From: Rodentolepis nana
Lineage: Eukaryota > Platyhelminthes > Cestoda > Cyclophyllidea > Hymenolepididae
DNA length: 16,563 bases
Assembly (NCBI GenBank): GCA_900617975.1
Contig: UZAE01012149.1
Coordinates: 1-16,563, forward strand
Direction: 5' to 3'
The first letter of the stretch is position 1. Each line of letters opens with the position of its first letter. Made by a program: the position numbers and the translations under genes. Under the pieces are notes generated by a model that was given only the letters and a program-made list of their open reading frames with translations, was not told the origin of the DNA and searched no databases. Of this stretch, positions 1-8,925 are shown in pieces.

Positions 1-3000
1 CCCCCCAAAAAAAAACACTTGGAAACCTAGTCATTTCCGTTTAGTAAAATTTGGAGGAACGCCTTCCAGTCAACGGTTCACTCTGGCTTCAGTTTTTTTT
101 AGCTAGTAGTAAGATCACATCTTTAGACCTTGAAAAAAGCAAGTTTCAGCACGATAATTAAATTTTTAACACTGATTTTTTTGAAGTCTGAACTGTTAGG
201 CCAAAAAGTAGTTTCGCATTGACGCCTAAGACCAACCACCACCTACTGGAAGTTCAAATTAAGAATGCAAATGGGATGGAAGGGCAAACTTGAACTCAGA
301 GATGATTTCATGAAGAGTAAAGTTTATAACATTCTTACACATTGCACCTTGGACTGTGCCTAAATAGACAGACTACTTAAATGCTTCCAGAATTAAAAAA
401 TAAAGCACATTCCCCAATGCACTAACTTCGGCCTTAATCCCATTTCTACTCCCTGCCACCTAATTCACCTCTTATAGTTCCCAGGTTGTAGTTGTCTCCA
501 CACGGCTTAAACCCCCTACAATGAATGCATAATTTGAGAGCCTCAATGCTAGCATTCCGATGTCTATTTTAGAATTTTGACATCTTAATCACTCAGTTAG
601 GTCAAATTTTTTGGTTGACTCAGAAAAACATAATTGCAAAGAAGAATTCAACTTACATAGGGCTTGGGGCTCCATTGGCAAAGGTCAGAGCTTGGGGAGT
701 TGTGGGGCGGGTGCATCCCGACGCTTCAAGACTGAGAAATACTGACTACAAATAATTGGAAATAAAACTTCATTATAAAAGATTTAATTTTAAATCAATT
801 CCAATTTTGTGAATATCATTCTCGGTGACCTCTCAATGAATATTTGAACACAGAAACTCGATCCAAATTTCCAATAATAATTGTTGACTGGCATTTTGAA
901 ATTGAAATTATTTTAGATGATAAATTCGAAAAGGTAAAGTCTAACTATCAACCCTAAAAGCACTTCCAAGTATCGAAACTGAAATAAAAATGGAAAATTT
1001 GTGATATTTCAATGCATTTGTGAAAAATTTTCGTCATATTCTTTACTATTAATAAATTTGGTTTTATTGGAAAAATTATGCACAATTTATCCATAATCCG
1101 ATTAGTCAAAATAGCATTTCGTGAGAAAAACGGTGTAAATCAAACAACCATGTATTTAATACATTTTATAGTAGTTATATTAGAAAGTAATCAACTCAAG
1201 TGGTCTTTGGTCATTTGAAAACGATAATTTTAATTTATTTAAATATTTACAAACTAATAAACTCAAAAAATTCAAAAGGACCATACGAACAGATATGGGG
1301 AGATAAATTGCAACCAATTTCAAACAAACAAAATGTGTCAACTCAAATATCAACAGAAATGTTATAAATACCAAAGGAGGGTTTGTGACGATGTGGTAAA
1401 TGAAGCATTCAAACAAAATCTATCTTTTTTAACTATTAGATGAGAGTTATAAATTAATGAAATATTAGGTTGACATTAATATTAATGCTATTTTACAACG
1501 ATAGTCATGGAATATAAAGAAATTGGACAATTTAATTAGATAAAATCTGTTGCTCAAGACCTCAAAAATTAGTGGGTCAAGCCCTTACCGATGTGACATG
1601 AAATGCAAGGAAACGGACAATTCTCGTCAGGTTCAGAAAATTCGAAGTAAGGCGAATCAAATCCCGAAGTATGTACGAATACAAGAATGTAAATTCAACC
1701 AATCAGAAATCGTGCCTAATTGTGAGACCAACACACATTGGGGGGGTTGCACTAAATAATTACACCATCACCTACAACTAATGGTTTGATTTTAGGCGCC
1801 ATTTTAAGCTAAACAAAATTATAAAAAAAATATGATTAGAAAATACTAACTACATTTACTCTATTCTTCTTAAAAAGGGATCCATTCACGATCATTTTTT
1901 CCCAATGGTAACGTAAAAATTTTGATCAGGTGGCAGAACACTTCATACAGATATTATGCACCATTTTGATGATCCAAGTTAACCTGCAATCCAAGTTGAA
2001 ATTTTAATAATTTCACAATAAATTTACTTTATTTCTAACTAACTACTCAAATCAAATACTCCATGCATCATTTACAAAATTATATACATATTTTTACACT
2101 TGAATCAATTTGAAAGCAAGAAAAAAAGCTATTTTAAAATAAAAACACGGAAATAACAAATAAATGAGCCAAAAGTACAGAGCTTTCCATGCAACCAAAT
2201 GTTTAACTATTACATGTATGGAGGCCTTCATTTTCACCCCTTTAATTTACCATTTTAAAACAAAAGGAGTAAAATGCCAATCAGAAATGATGTTTGATAG
2301 AGGTACAAGAACTGATTTAATTTCAAAATGGCTTTAATTAGAATGAGTAATTAAGTGGCTTCTATTTCAATTCCTGTCGTATAAAAGTGCTTTAAGCTGA
2401 AAATACTGCCACTAAATCAATCATCATATCCATTTAATTAACTAGGTAAATAGTTGTAAATCTTGCGAACAGTGAGAATTTAACCCGATATTTAATGATC
2501 GAATCACAACTAAGTTGGACTCTGTTGAGCCAAGTTTCACAGCAAAGAATCCAATTTCTTTACACGAAACTTAGAGCCTAAATTGCTAATTTTTGCACGA
2601 GAATAACTGGAAATTTGAAATTACTATCATCACCAACTTTAGTCTTCGTAAAAGAGATAAAAAATAGGTTACATTTTACTCTCCATTACGACAATTTGAA
2701 ACCCGTGAAAGCTAAAAAAATTAGTCAAAATTGTAAGCAAATTGGTAAGACCAATCCATCCTTGTTTAAATCAGAAAATAGGGCATTTAAAGTGGGCATT
2801 TTCTGATAATTTAAACGAAACTGATTAGCTTGAAAAGACACTTGCGCAGATGGAGGGGGAGAGAGCTGTGAGTCATGCGACTGTCGATGGCACAAACGGC
2901 AGAAATATGCGACTGATGTCCTCAAACTAGTTCAAAAATGGCCAGTAGAAATCAGGTTGCTTCTAACAAACACAAGGTACCTCCAAAAAACAACCTTATC

Positions 3001-3190
3001 CGCTTAGCGTTAGAATGAAGTTCTCGGGGAGGGTCATTTTTTGATATTTAGCGAATAAGTAAGCTATTTTTTTGAAAATATCATTGAATCACTAAACGAA
3101 TCTTTCCACTAAGCAGTTAGTCAACTGAACCTGGCTAGCTTCGAGTGTTTTTAGGCGTACAAGAGAAATGAGGAATTCCGTTCTTCTTCT
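1..3190. other. AT-rich non-coding stretch
   Basis: No gene, exon with supported splice sites or complete mobile element was found. Open frames (such as 1180-1416 minus, 1550-1759 plus, 2615-2806 plus) are short, lack recognisable motifs and mostly start at non-ATG codons. A G-rich island at 661-715 (GGGCTTGGGGCTCC, GGGGAGTTGTGGGGCGGG) stands out from the AT-rich background. Confidence 0.6.
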
Positions 3191-3296
3191 ATTTCAACAA
3201 TATAAATGAAACGTGAGCCATTGTGGTTCCATTTCGCGAAGGATTAGTTGCAATTGAGGTAAGTTAAAACGTAATGTTCAGCTGTAGCTCACGGAA

Positions 3297-3311
3297 GTGT
3301 GTGTGTGTGTG
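3297..3311 (+). repeat. GT microsatellite
   Basis: A GT tract of 15 nt, followed by GACTTTTTTTGAAG. Confidence 0.9.
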
Positions 3312-3455
3312 ACTTTTTTTGAAGAATATTCCAACGGACAAATTTTCTTATTTTTCCTAATTAATAACAAAAAAATTCAACCCACATTTCTGCAGAAGAA
3401 TATTAGGTAGAATTGAAAAGCTCTGTTCTAATTCCTAATAACTTTAACAATTGCT

Positions 3456-3480
3456 TGTGTGTGTATGTGTGTGTGTGTGT
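3456..3480 (+). repeat. TG microsatellite with one TA interruption
   Basis: TGTGTGTGTATGTGTGTG and further TG units, with CAATTG at 3448-3453 on the left and GTAAGCA at 3483-3489 on the right. These flanks recur at the tract near 3908. Confidence 0.9.
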
Positions 3481-3907
3481 ACGTAAGCACTCAAATCCTC
3501 AATTAAATGCCCACCTCTTGTCTCTGGGTAGCTGATTTCAATGTATTGATATTGTCTACAACACTTTTGAAATCTTAAAGCAAACGATCCAATCTTGATG
3601 GTCTCATGAACAGTCAAGCAAGAAACATAATTTATTCTCAAAGGTGCTCTCAAATTCTTTTAATTATTCTACAGGCACCAATGTAATAACGATGAAGGGA
3701 ATATTTGGGACATGCTCTGTGTATACTACAAAGGCTTTTTAAACCTATTGCTTTGACAAACGAATAGTCCTACACATTAAGCAATAGAATTTTTAATGCA
3801 AAGGAATTTTACGGCTCATTATTCAATCAACATCCAGGACCGATATTAATTTTCACCATACTATGAAGTATCCCAAAAATGATCCCACCTTTCTATTGGG
3901 AAGCAAT

Positions 3908-3925
3908 TGTGTGTGTATGTGTGTG
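3908..3925 (+). repeat. TG microsatellite with one TA interruption
   Basis: TGTGTGTGTATGTGTGTG, flanked by CAATTG (3904-3909) and GTAAGCA (3929-3935), the same arrangement as at 3456-3480. Confidence 0.9.
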
Positions 3926-4622
3926 CAGGTAAGCAAACTTTTATGACTGTTTTGTGAAGCAATCGTTCGAATTAGTAACGAAGTCCGAATTTTAATATTG
4001 ATGGAACCTAGCAATAAAGACCTTCAGGCTTCTCTCAAACTTTCACATGTCAACTTGTGTCATGTCAAGACAACACTAGGCGGGAGGCGTAGCTTGTTCT
4101 AACATTCTTCCATGCATTCCTGGTTTCTAACTGGAGGTAAATAGCTTAATTCAGCGTTAAGCTCACAATTATGAAAATAAAACTTAATTTACATTACCCA
4201 AAGTTGTTAAGTAGCAACTTAAAAGGGGGTGGTTTCTCTGTTATTTAAAGTCATTAGCTTAATAGCTTTCAATTAGTCAAACAAATATTTCTACAATGGC
4301 GAATGAGAACTCAATATTTTGCATGAGGAGGTGCCTGGTGAAGAGAAAATACATTTTAAAAGTATCTCACTTAAACTGAAGACACATTTTAGTGGGATTT
4401 TCGCATTTCCACCTCCCTATTACAGTTCAATCTGTACTCTACCAGGGATATCTGATAACATGAGGCTAAAAATTCTTCCGAATACTGCGCGGAACTACGA
4501 CCTCGACAAGCCAAAATATGTTCGCAGATTCATTTTTCGGATACACCACCACAAATATTGCGTAAGATTATTTTTTTCAGTATTGATATATTTTTTCCCA
4601 AAAAGTGAAGAAACGGGATGCC

Positions 4623-4636
4623 ATGTTTAGTAACAT
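4623..4636. repeat. Target-site duplication, left (SINE copy A)
   Basis: ATGTTTAGTAACAT directly precedes the GGGG start of copy A and is identical to 4928-4941. Confidence 0.88.
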
Positions 4637-4927
4637 GGGGTGTGCGATAGACTTACCTCCATGTCGTGCCCCCTGGACAACGTATACTCATACGGCAAAC
4701 TACCACGACCCCCCTGGTTGTCTTATTCGACCCCTTTCACAGTACTCACCTTACCTTTTTCTCTACCTATGTGTCTGTCTGCCTCTTTTACTTCTGTGAA
4801 TCGCTCTTCTGTTCCCCATCCCTCGACTTTCTGCTACTTTGATAAACCTTCCCTCTGTGAAGCCCGAAGTCAGCTAAATGGCTAATGATATCTATCAAAA
4901 TGCCTGCCATTTGAAATAAATAAATAA
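4637..4927 (+). mobile_element. SINE-like retroposon, copy A (complete, flanked by TSD)
   Basis: This 291-bp insertion runs from GGGGTGTGCGATAGACTTAC to a tail TTGAAATAAATAAATAA. It is bracketed by a perfect 14-bp direct repeat ATGTTTAGTAACAT at 4623-4636 and 4928-4941, the mark of target-primed retroposition. A second copy lies at 8603-8915. Shared blocks include AACGTATACTCATACGGCAAA, TGTGTCTGTCTG, CTTCTGTGAATC/CATCTGTGAATC and GCCTGCCATTTGAAATAAAT. It has no coding capacity of its own; the open frames across it are chance. I found no convincing Pol III A box, though a TATTCGACCCC segment near 4727 weakly resembles a B box. It could also be the 3' end of an unknown LINE, but two copies starting at the same base favour a SINE. 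Confidence 0.85.
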
Positions 4928-4941
4928 ATGTTTAGTAACAT
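4928..4941. repeat. Target-site duplication, right (SINE copy A)
   Basis: ATGTTTAGTAACAT directly follows the AAAT-repeat tail of copy A and is identical over 14 bp to 4623-4636. The perfect match suggests a fairly recent insertion. Confidence 0.88.
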
Positions 4942-5266
4942 CACTATGATTTATCTAAAATTTTACTATACTGTTAGAATACTCAAATATTGCAGATAGT
5001 TGTTGAAGATAACACAAAGTTTTGGCTCATTCCGGAGTGTGTGGTAGTTATCGTGGACCCCAATATTCCCCTAAATGTGGCATTACAAACAAAGCATCCA
5101 CCTCCTCATTCTATACAATTAGGTGATATTCGAATTTTTGTCGATAAATTGTGAGTTCAAACAAGTGTATTCATTGTAAATGGATTTCAAATATGGAATA
5201 TGGCTCCTTAGATTGAATAAAAGAGTATGAAGTCAGGTGGATAGGTGCAAAGAAATAAAAATCCGA

Positions 5267-5578
5267 ATGGCATTGATTGTCCTGATATATCCACCAATAA
5301 GAATAGACCCACGTGTTTGTAAAGCTGCCTACTCAATACTATTCAGGAAAGATATGGGTGCAAGGAAATTAAATTGGGAAAGGATCCGCACCCACATTCC
5401 CTGGCTAGAATTCTCCAAGGGTATTCACTTGAATAGGCGCCTTAGAGCGTCATGTCAGAAAGATATCGAATTTCTCGCGCCGGTAGTGCGTCGTTTAGCA
5501 CATGCATATTCGCGCCAAAGATCATGGAGTCGATTCCACCCCATACTCAGGCAGCGAACGGAAGTACCAAGAGAGTGA
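5267..5578 (+). other. Unassigned open frame, about 104 codons
   Basis: An ATG at 5267 opens a frame to a TGA at 5576-5578; the frame is also open a little upstream without an ATG. The product is basic and Arg-rich (KDMGARKLNWERIRTHIPWL, RRLRASCQKDIEFLAPVVRR). The DNA is clearly richer in G+C than its surroundings, which lengthens chance frames but can also mark old transposon coding sequence. I recognise no domain, splice context or promoter. It is most likely a fragment of an unknown mobile element or chance. Confidence 0.2.
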
Positions 5579-6032
5579 TGGAAGTTTAGTCTCTCACTAG
5601 GGGTATCGCCAAGGTACCACTATTGGTCCAAGGAGAGCGTTTAAAAATGCTTTTATAAATGTGTCGTGCAATTGTTATCAGGGGGGAAGGAGGACTAGCT
5701 CTCTGGGTTTTTAACTTATTATTTCTCAAGGTCATAGTAGAAAAGAATTTGAGCCGTTGCTTTTAAAGTTACTTGGAAGGATTCCCATTTGAAACTAAGG
5801 TAATTACTACGAAACTAAGTAAGATTTAAAGCTAACCCAAATTGGGTGCTGAAAGTTCTCCTTGCCATGCACATGCTTCTTGCGATTTTAGAGGAAGAGG
5901 GAATGAACTTTCTTAGCTGTTCAAGAGAAATTTGCCAATACAAACTCTACGCATTAAATAAACTCCAAATTTATTTTTGCGCAAAGACAAATTCCTCCTC
6001 CACTCATTCTTTTAATAGAATTCTTCTACTTC

Positions 6033-6052
6033 GGGGGGGGGGGGGGGGGGGG
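6033..6052 (+). repeat. Run of 20 G
   Basis: Twenty consecutive G within AT-rich DNA, able to form a G-quadruplex and likely to be length-variable. The exact length may also be a sequencing artefact. Confidence 0.9.
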
Positions 6053-6719
6053 CTTAGTACCAGGTTTATGGATTTGTTTACGAAACTCACTTCCTACCGC
6101 CGGAATCGGCATAGACTAAACTCGCAACAAAAGCGTAAATAAAGAAGCCTTTCGTGCCAATCTTTGGAGGAAGTTAAGATTCCACGGAATTCCGAAAAGA
6201 TTTCAACCTACCTGCCGTTCCTATAATTGACATTTCAAATTGGAAGACCAATCATCTTCTTACTTTGATAACAGAGCATTACAAGGTTTAAACACTAAAC
6301 AATGGGCAAAACGCATTGCCTAAATATATAGCAATAAGATACTATCGAGTACTTAACTAATTTAAATTATTATTGTAAATAACCTCTATTAGGTAACTAA
6401 CTCAATTCCAATAATAGCAGAATACTTAAGAAAGAGAAGTTGGGAGAAGGTGTATCTAAAAATTTGCAAAGAGTTACAAATTAACAGTTCATTTAAACAA
6501 AAAATGCGCAAAATATGATTTTTGTATTTTAAACTAATCTTTGCTTAGACATCCAGTTTAATAAATATTCATTTGTTTACAAAAAATGTCATCATTTCAC
6601 ACCACCTATAAAAATAATATTGATGCAAAATGATAATTACTTTATAGATTTTCACACCGTTTGAGCGCCAAGTATTCAAAACGAAGGATAAAGCTAGAAA
6701 ATATTTCGGATGATTAACC

Positions 6720-7279
6720 TTAAACTCTACTTACAAGATATTTGTTCAACCAATAATGTTGTAATGCTGCGAGCACCTGGTTACAGGAAACACAACAATA
6801 CGTTCCCATATCAAAGAGAAGGCCTTGATCCTGTATGAGAAGGTTCTCTTATCAAAGAGATGGCCTTGATCCTGTATGAGAAGCTACCTCATCAAAGAAA
6901 AGGCCTTGATCCTGTATGAGAAGCTACTTCATGGATAAGTACCTGTATGAGAAGCTACTGCGCATTCCCATGGATAAGTTCTCCTGTATGAGAAGCTACT
7001 GCGCATTCCCATGGATAAATTCTTCAGCACCAATGAAAATAGACCAAGACATCTGAAAACGCAAACTGGTCTAATACGGAAATCCATAGAACTGAAGAAA
7101 GCGTTACAAATCGATGACAAACCAAACGCTTCCCTCTACCCATGAATCCATTAGCAAGCACTGATGTCGAGTGTTGCACCCAACTGCTTGACTACTTCAG
7201 GAAATCAAACACCCCTCCAGAACAAATGCGCTCACTGGTCCTTGAGACAATCAATGTCAACTATCCTGCAGATCAATGA
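6720..7279 (+). pseudogene. Reverse transcriptase C-terminal remnant and linker to RNase H
   Basis: From 6720 the frame reads LNSTYKIFVQPIML, then a stop at 6762-6764, then CCEHLVT. This matches the conserved tYk.yvrPil.Y.ce region after the polymerase core of LINE ORF2. After about 6800 the reading passes into KALILYEKLLRIPMDKF, which is multiplied by a 41-bp array, and then into NENRPRHLKTQTGLIRK, the usual link towards RNase H. At 7202-7276 the frame is SNTPPEQMRSLVLETINVN followed by YPADQ, with a TGA at 7277-7279 where related elements commonly have Trp. The polymerase catalytic motifs are absent, so the copy cannot encode a working reverse transcriptase. Confidence 0.75.
6810..7023 (+). 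repeat. About 41-bp tandem array (5-6 units) inside the LINE frame
   Basis: The unit ATCAAAGAGAAGGCCTTGAT plus CTGTATGAGAAGCTAC recurs at 6810, 6851 and 6891 (periods 41 and 40). A second version, CCTGTATGAGAAGCTACTG plus CGCATTCCCATGGATAAGTT, recurs at 6942 and 6983 (period 41), with a shortened unit at 6911. The last two units differ at only one or two positions. Because 41 is not a multiple of 3, each added unit shifts the frame, so the array arose after the copy lost coding function or itself destroyed it. Confidence 0.9.
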
Positions 7280-7690
7280 CTCCAAGTCTTCACTGATGGG
7301 TCATACATAGAAAACCAAGCAAACGTTGGTGCAGGTGTCTACTTAAAACTCTTCTCTTTCTACGCAGCCGCGGGACACAATAGATCCGCTTTTGAAGGAG
7401 AAATAGAGACCATTAAGAGAGTACTAGGCCAATTATGCTTCCTGAATACGAAATTCACAAAAGCAGTAATACTTTCGGACTCGCAGTCAGTAATAAACTC
7501 AATTGGAAAAAAGGAGCCTCCTAAAACAGATGAGATATACTAATGCTGAGCTAAAAGAATGTAAAAACCTCTATCAGCTGCTGAGAGCAAAAACAAAACA
7601 GTGGTTCTGCAATGGAACCCTGGACACTGTGGCATTAAAGGGAATGAGCTTGCTGACGCATTTGCAAAGAAGGGGACTACAATTTAGCAA
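7280..7690 (+). pseudogene. RNase H domain of the LINE, broken
   Basis: The frame starting LQVFTDGSYIE shows the whole RNase H signature: Asp in FTDGS (codon 7295), Glu in FEGEIETI (codon 7400), Asp in ILSDSQS (codon 7478), His in LQWNPGHCGIKGNE (codon 7625) and Asp in NELADAFAK (codon 7655). All five active-site positions survive. The frame is nevertheless interrupted by TAA 7541, TGA 7547, TAA 7562 and TAG 7685. Between about 7538 and 7595 the family-like text TNAELKECKNLYQLLRAK is read one frame over, so two compensating frameshifts flank it. In intact elements the domain removes RNA from RNA-DNA hybrids during retrotransposition; here it is a fossil. Confidence 0.88.
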
Positions 7691-8030
7691 GGCATAGACC
7701 GGTTGATGCCTTTCCACACAATGAAGACCTTAATCAGGAGAGAATTCAAGACCTCAAGGTGCAACAAACCTTAAGCTCGAACAAAGGAGAAACAGTGGAT
7801 AGTGGCACTCTCCGACATAGCCGATTGGCCAAGAATCGAATTTAGACTACGTACCGGGCAGATTAGGAATATACGCTCAACAATATGCCACCCCATGTGA
7901 CTTACGGGAGGAAATGGAGAAGACCCATCTGATTGGATGTCCAGCCCAGAAGATAACGACAGAAACCCAGAGATACTGAGAAGCCAGAAGACAGCTAATG
8001 AACTACTATTAACTGTCCAAAAACCCATAT
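7691..8030 (+). pseudogene. C-terminal tail of LINE ORF2 with Cys/His motif remnant
   Basis: After RNase H, fragments follow in the family order: RLMPFHTMKTLIRREFK, then ARTKEKQWIVALSDIADWPR and FRLRTGQIRN, then in another frame EKTHLIGCPA, and finally QRY-stop-EARRQLMNYY-stop. In related arthropod elements this section reads as a Trp-rich stretch, a conserved FRL.TGH and a Cys-Cys-His-Cys finger ending near YWEARR. Here the two leading Cys and the segment between FRLRTG and EKTHL are lost or scrambled. The TGA in RY-stop-EARR (7978-7980) again sits where Trp is expected. Confidence 0.65.
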
Positions 8031-8098
8031 ATATGTTCCTCCCCCCCCCCTTGAGAAAGCCGAAGCCAGTTGAAATAATAATAATAATTTTCGAATGA

Positions 8099-8592
8099 AC
8101 AGGTTTTTAAGCAGACGTTTTCAAATGGTTCAATAGTAACGCTTAATTCCAGTAGGTTCAAACACCTCCTTCTAGATGGGAAACTCGAAATCTCCAAATG
8201 TTCTTTTCCATCCAGACACGACGCAAGTTTGCTTTCCCATGAAAATAAAAGAACCGCTGACCTACATAACCGAATGGAACTCGATTATAATCTAGACATT
8301 AAACGTTGAATGCTTCTTTTCAGGTGCTAGTTAGGAATGGGAATATTTGAAGTAGCGAGTTTGCTTGTCATGCTCCTTTAAACACTTAAAGACTTTCCCC
8401 TTAAAGCATATTGCATTGACGGGATAGGCTGAAATCCCGGAATAGGTTTCAACAAGTTTTTGCACGTTAGTTATTAAAGTGTCACTCTAAATTTCTTCCT
8501 TTTGTAACTGAATAGTACATATTTCAGTGCTTTAGGAGACTGAGAGAGGTAACTGTGTCCGAAAAGATATAACTATTTTTTGGCTTTATTAG
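8099..8592. other. Non-coding stretch between the LINE and SINE copy B
   Basis: No open frame, repeat or motif beyond background was found here. Confidence 0.5.
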
Positions 8593-8602
8593 ATCAGCGA
8601 TC
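8593..8602. repeat. Probable target-site duplication, left (SINE copy B)
   Basis: ATCAGCGATC abuts the start of copy B. It matches 8916-8925 at 8 of 10 bases; both differences are transitions. Confidence 0.55.
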
Positions 8603-8915
8603 GGGGTGTACGGTAGACTTACCACCACTTGGTGCACCTTGGCAACGTATACTCATACGGCAAAAGGTCTATTAATCGGTAGTTAACTTCTGACTACAAA
8701 CGACCATGACCGCATTATATGCCATATTCGAACCCTTCCACGGCACTTGTCTTATCTATTCTCTGCTTTTGTGTCTGTCTGTCTCGTTTACATCTGTGAA
8801 TCATTATTCTATCCCCCAATCTTGACTTCTTGTCACCTTGATGCTCCTCCTCTCTATGAATCCCGAAATCAGCTAATGGTAACTATCACAACGCCTGCCA
8901 TTTGAAATAAATAAA
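8603..8915 (+). mobile_element. SINE-like retroposon, copy B (complete, older)
   Basis: This 313-bp element starts GGGGTGTACGGTAGACTTAC and ends CCATTTGAAATAAATAAA. It is collinear with copy A but has an extra block of about 29 nt at 8665-8693 after CATACGGCAAA, plus many substitutions. The flanks ATCAGCGATC (8593-8602) and ATCAGCGGTT (8916-8925) match at 8 of 10 positions and look like a decayed target-site duplication. The extra block contains GTAGT...ACTAC, able to form a 5-bp stem. CATATTCGAACCC near 8722-8734 is the nearest thing to a tRNA-type B box. Origin from a tRNA is possible but not shown. Confidence 0.82.
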
Positions 8916-8925
8916 ATCAGCGGTT
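8916..8925. repeat. Probable target-site duplication, right (SINE copy B)
   Basis: ATCAGCGGTT follows the A-rich tail of copy B and pairs with 8593-8602. Confidence 0.55.

Larger units (their letters stand above)
3191..4622. other. Non-coding stretch with TG microsatellites
   Basis: No gene is recognised. The frame open from 4319 to 4630 has a non-ATG start and no known motif. A donor-like CAATTGAG|GTAAGT at 3250-3264 follows a TATAAAT at 3201-3207; there is no open frame or second signal to make this a gene. Confidence 0.5.
4942..6703. other. Non-coding stretch with a 20-G run
   Basis: Apart from the unassigned frame at 5267-5578 nothing coding was found. The frame at 5846-6142 runs through the G homopolymer as a poly-Gly stretch and is not credible. 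The part from 6150 to 6700 is strongly AT-rich. Confidence 0.5.
6714..8088 (+). mobile_element. 5'-truncated, decayed non-LTR retrotransposon (LINE) with RNase H
   Basis: Broken + strand coding sequence in the order expected for a LINE ORF2 C-terminus is followed by a 3' UTR with a 10-C run and a short AAT-repeat tail (AAATAATAATAATAATT). The order is reverse-transcriptase end (TYKIFVQPIM), linker (ILYEKLLRIPMDKF, ENRPRHLKTQTGLI), RNase H and a Cys/His tail. The reading frame is disrupted by stops, at least two frame changes and a tandem array. The element is most likely 5'-truncated, which is usual for target-primed reverse transcription. The 5' boundary at 6714 rests on a possible duplication: TTTCGGATGA at 6704-6713 against TTTCGAATGA at 8089-8098 (9 of 10). 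It resembles Jockey/I-type elements with RNase H common in arthropods; the clade is inferred from recognisable motifs. Confidence 0.85.

Noticed and set aside
3201..3264. TATAAAT followed by a donor-like GAG|GTAAGT, resembling a promoter and first exon on the + strand
   Set aside because: No open frame, downstream exon or second promoter signal; both motifs are frequent in AT-rich DNA.
4605..4885. Overlapping + strand open frames of 64 and 81 codons
   Set aside because: They run through SINE copy A, differ in frame from each other and encode low-complexity Leu/Ser/Pro text; copy B does not preserve them.
5846..6142. Open frame of 98 codons
   Set aside because: It crosses the 20-G run as poly-Gly, starts at a non-ATG codon and shows no motif.
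7771..8197. Two minus-strand open frames
   Set aside because: They are antisense shadows of the LINE remnant, one running through its C run and AAT tail.
8665..8735. tRNA-like reading of SINE copy B (GGTAG at 8678, ATTCGAACCC near 8725)
   Set aside because: The spacing is about 15 nt too long for a tRNA A-to-B box and copy A lacks the first part; no cloverleaf could be drawn.
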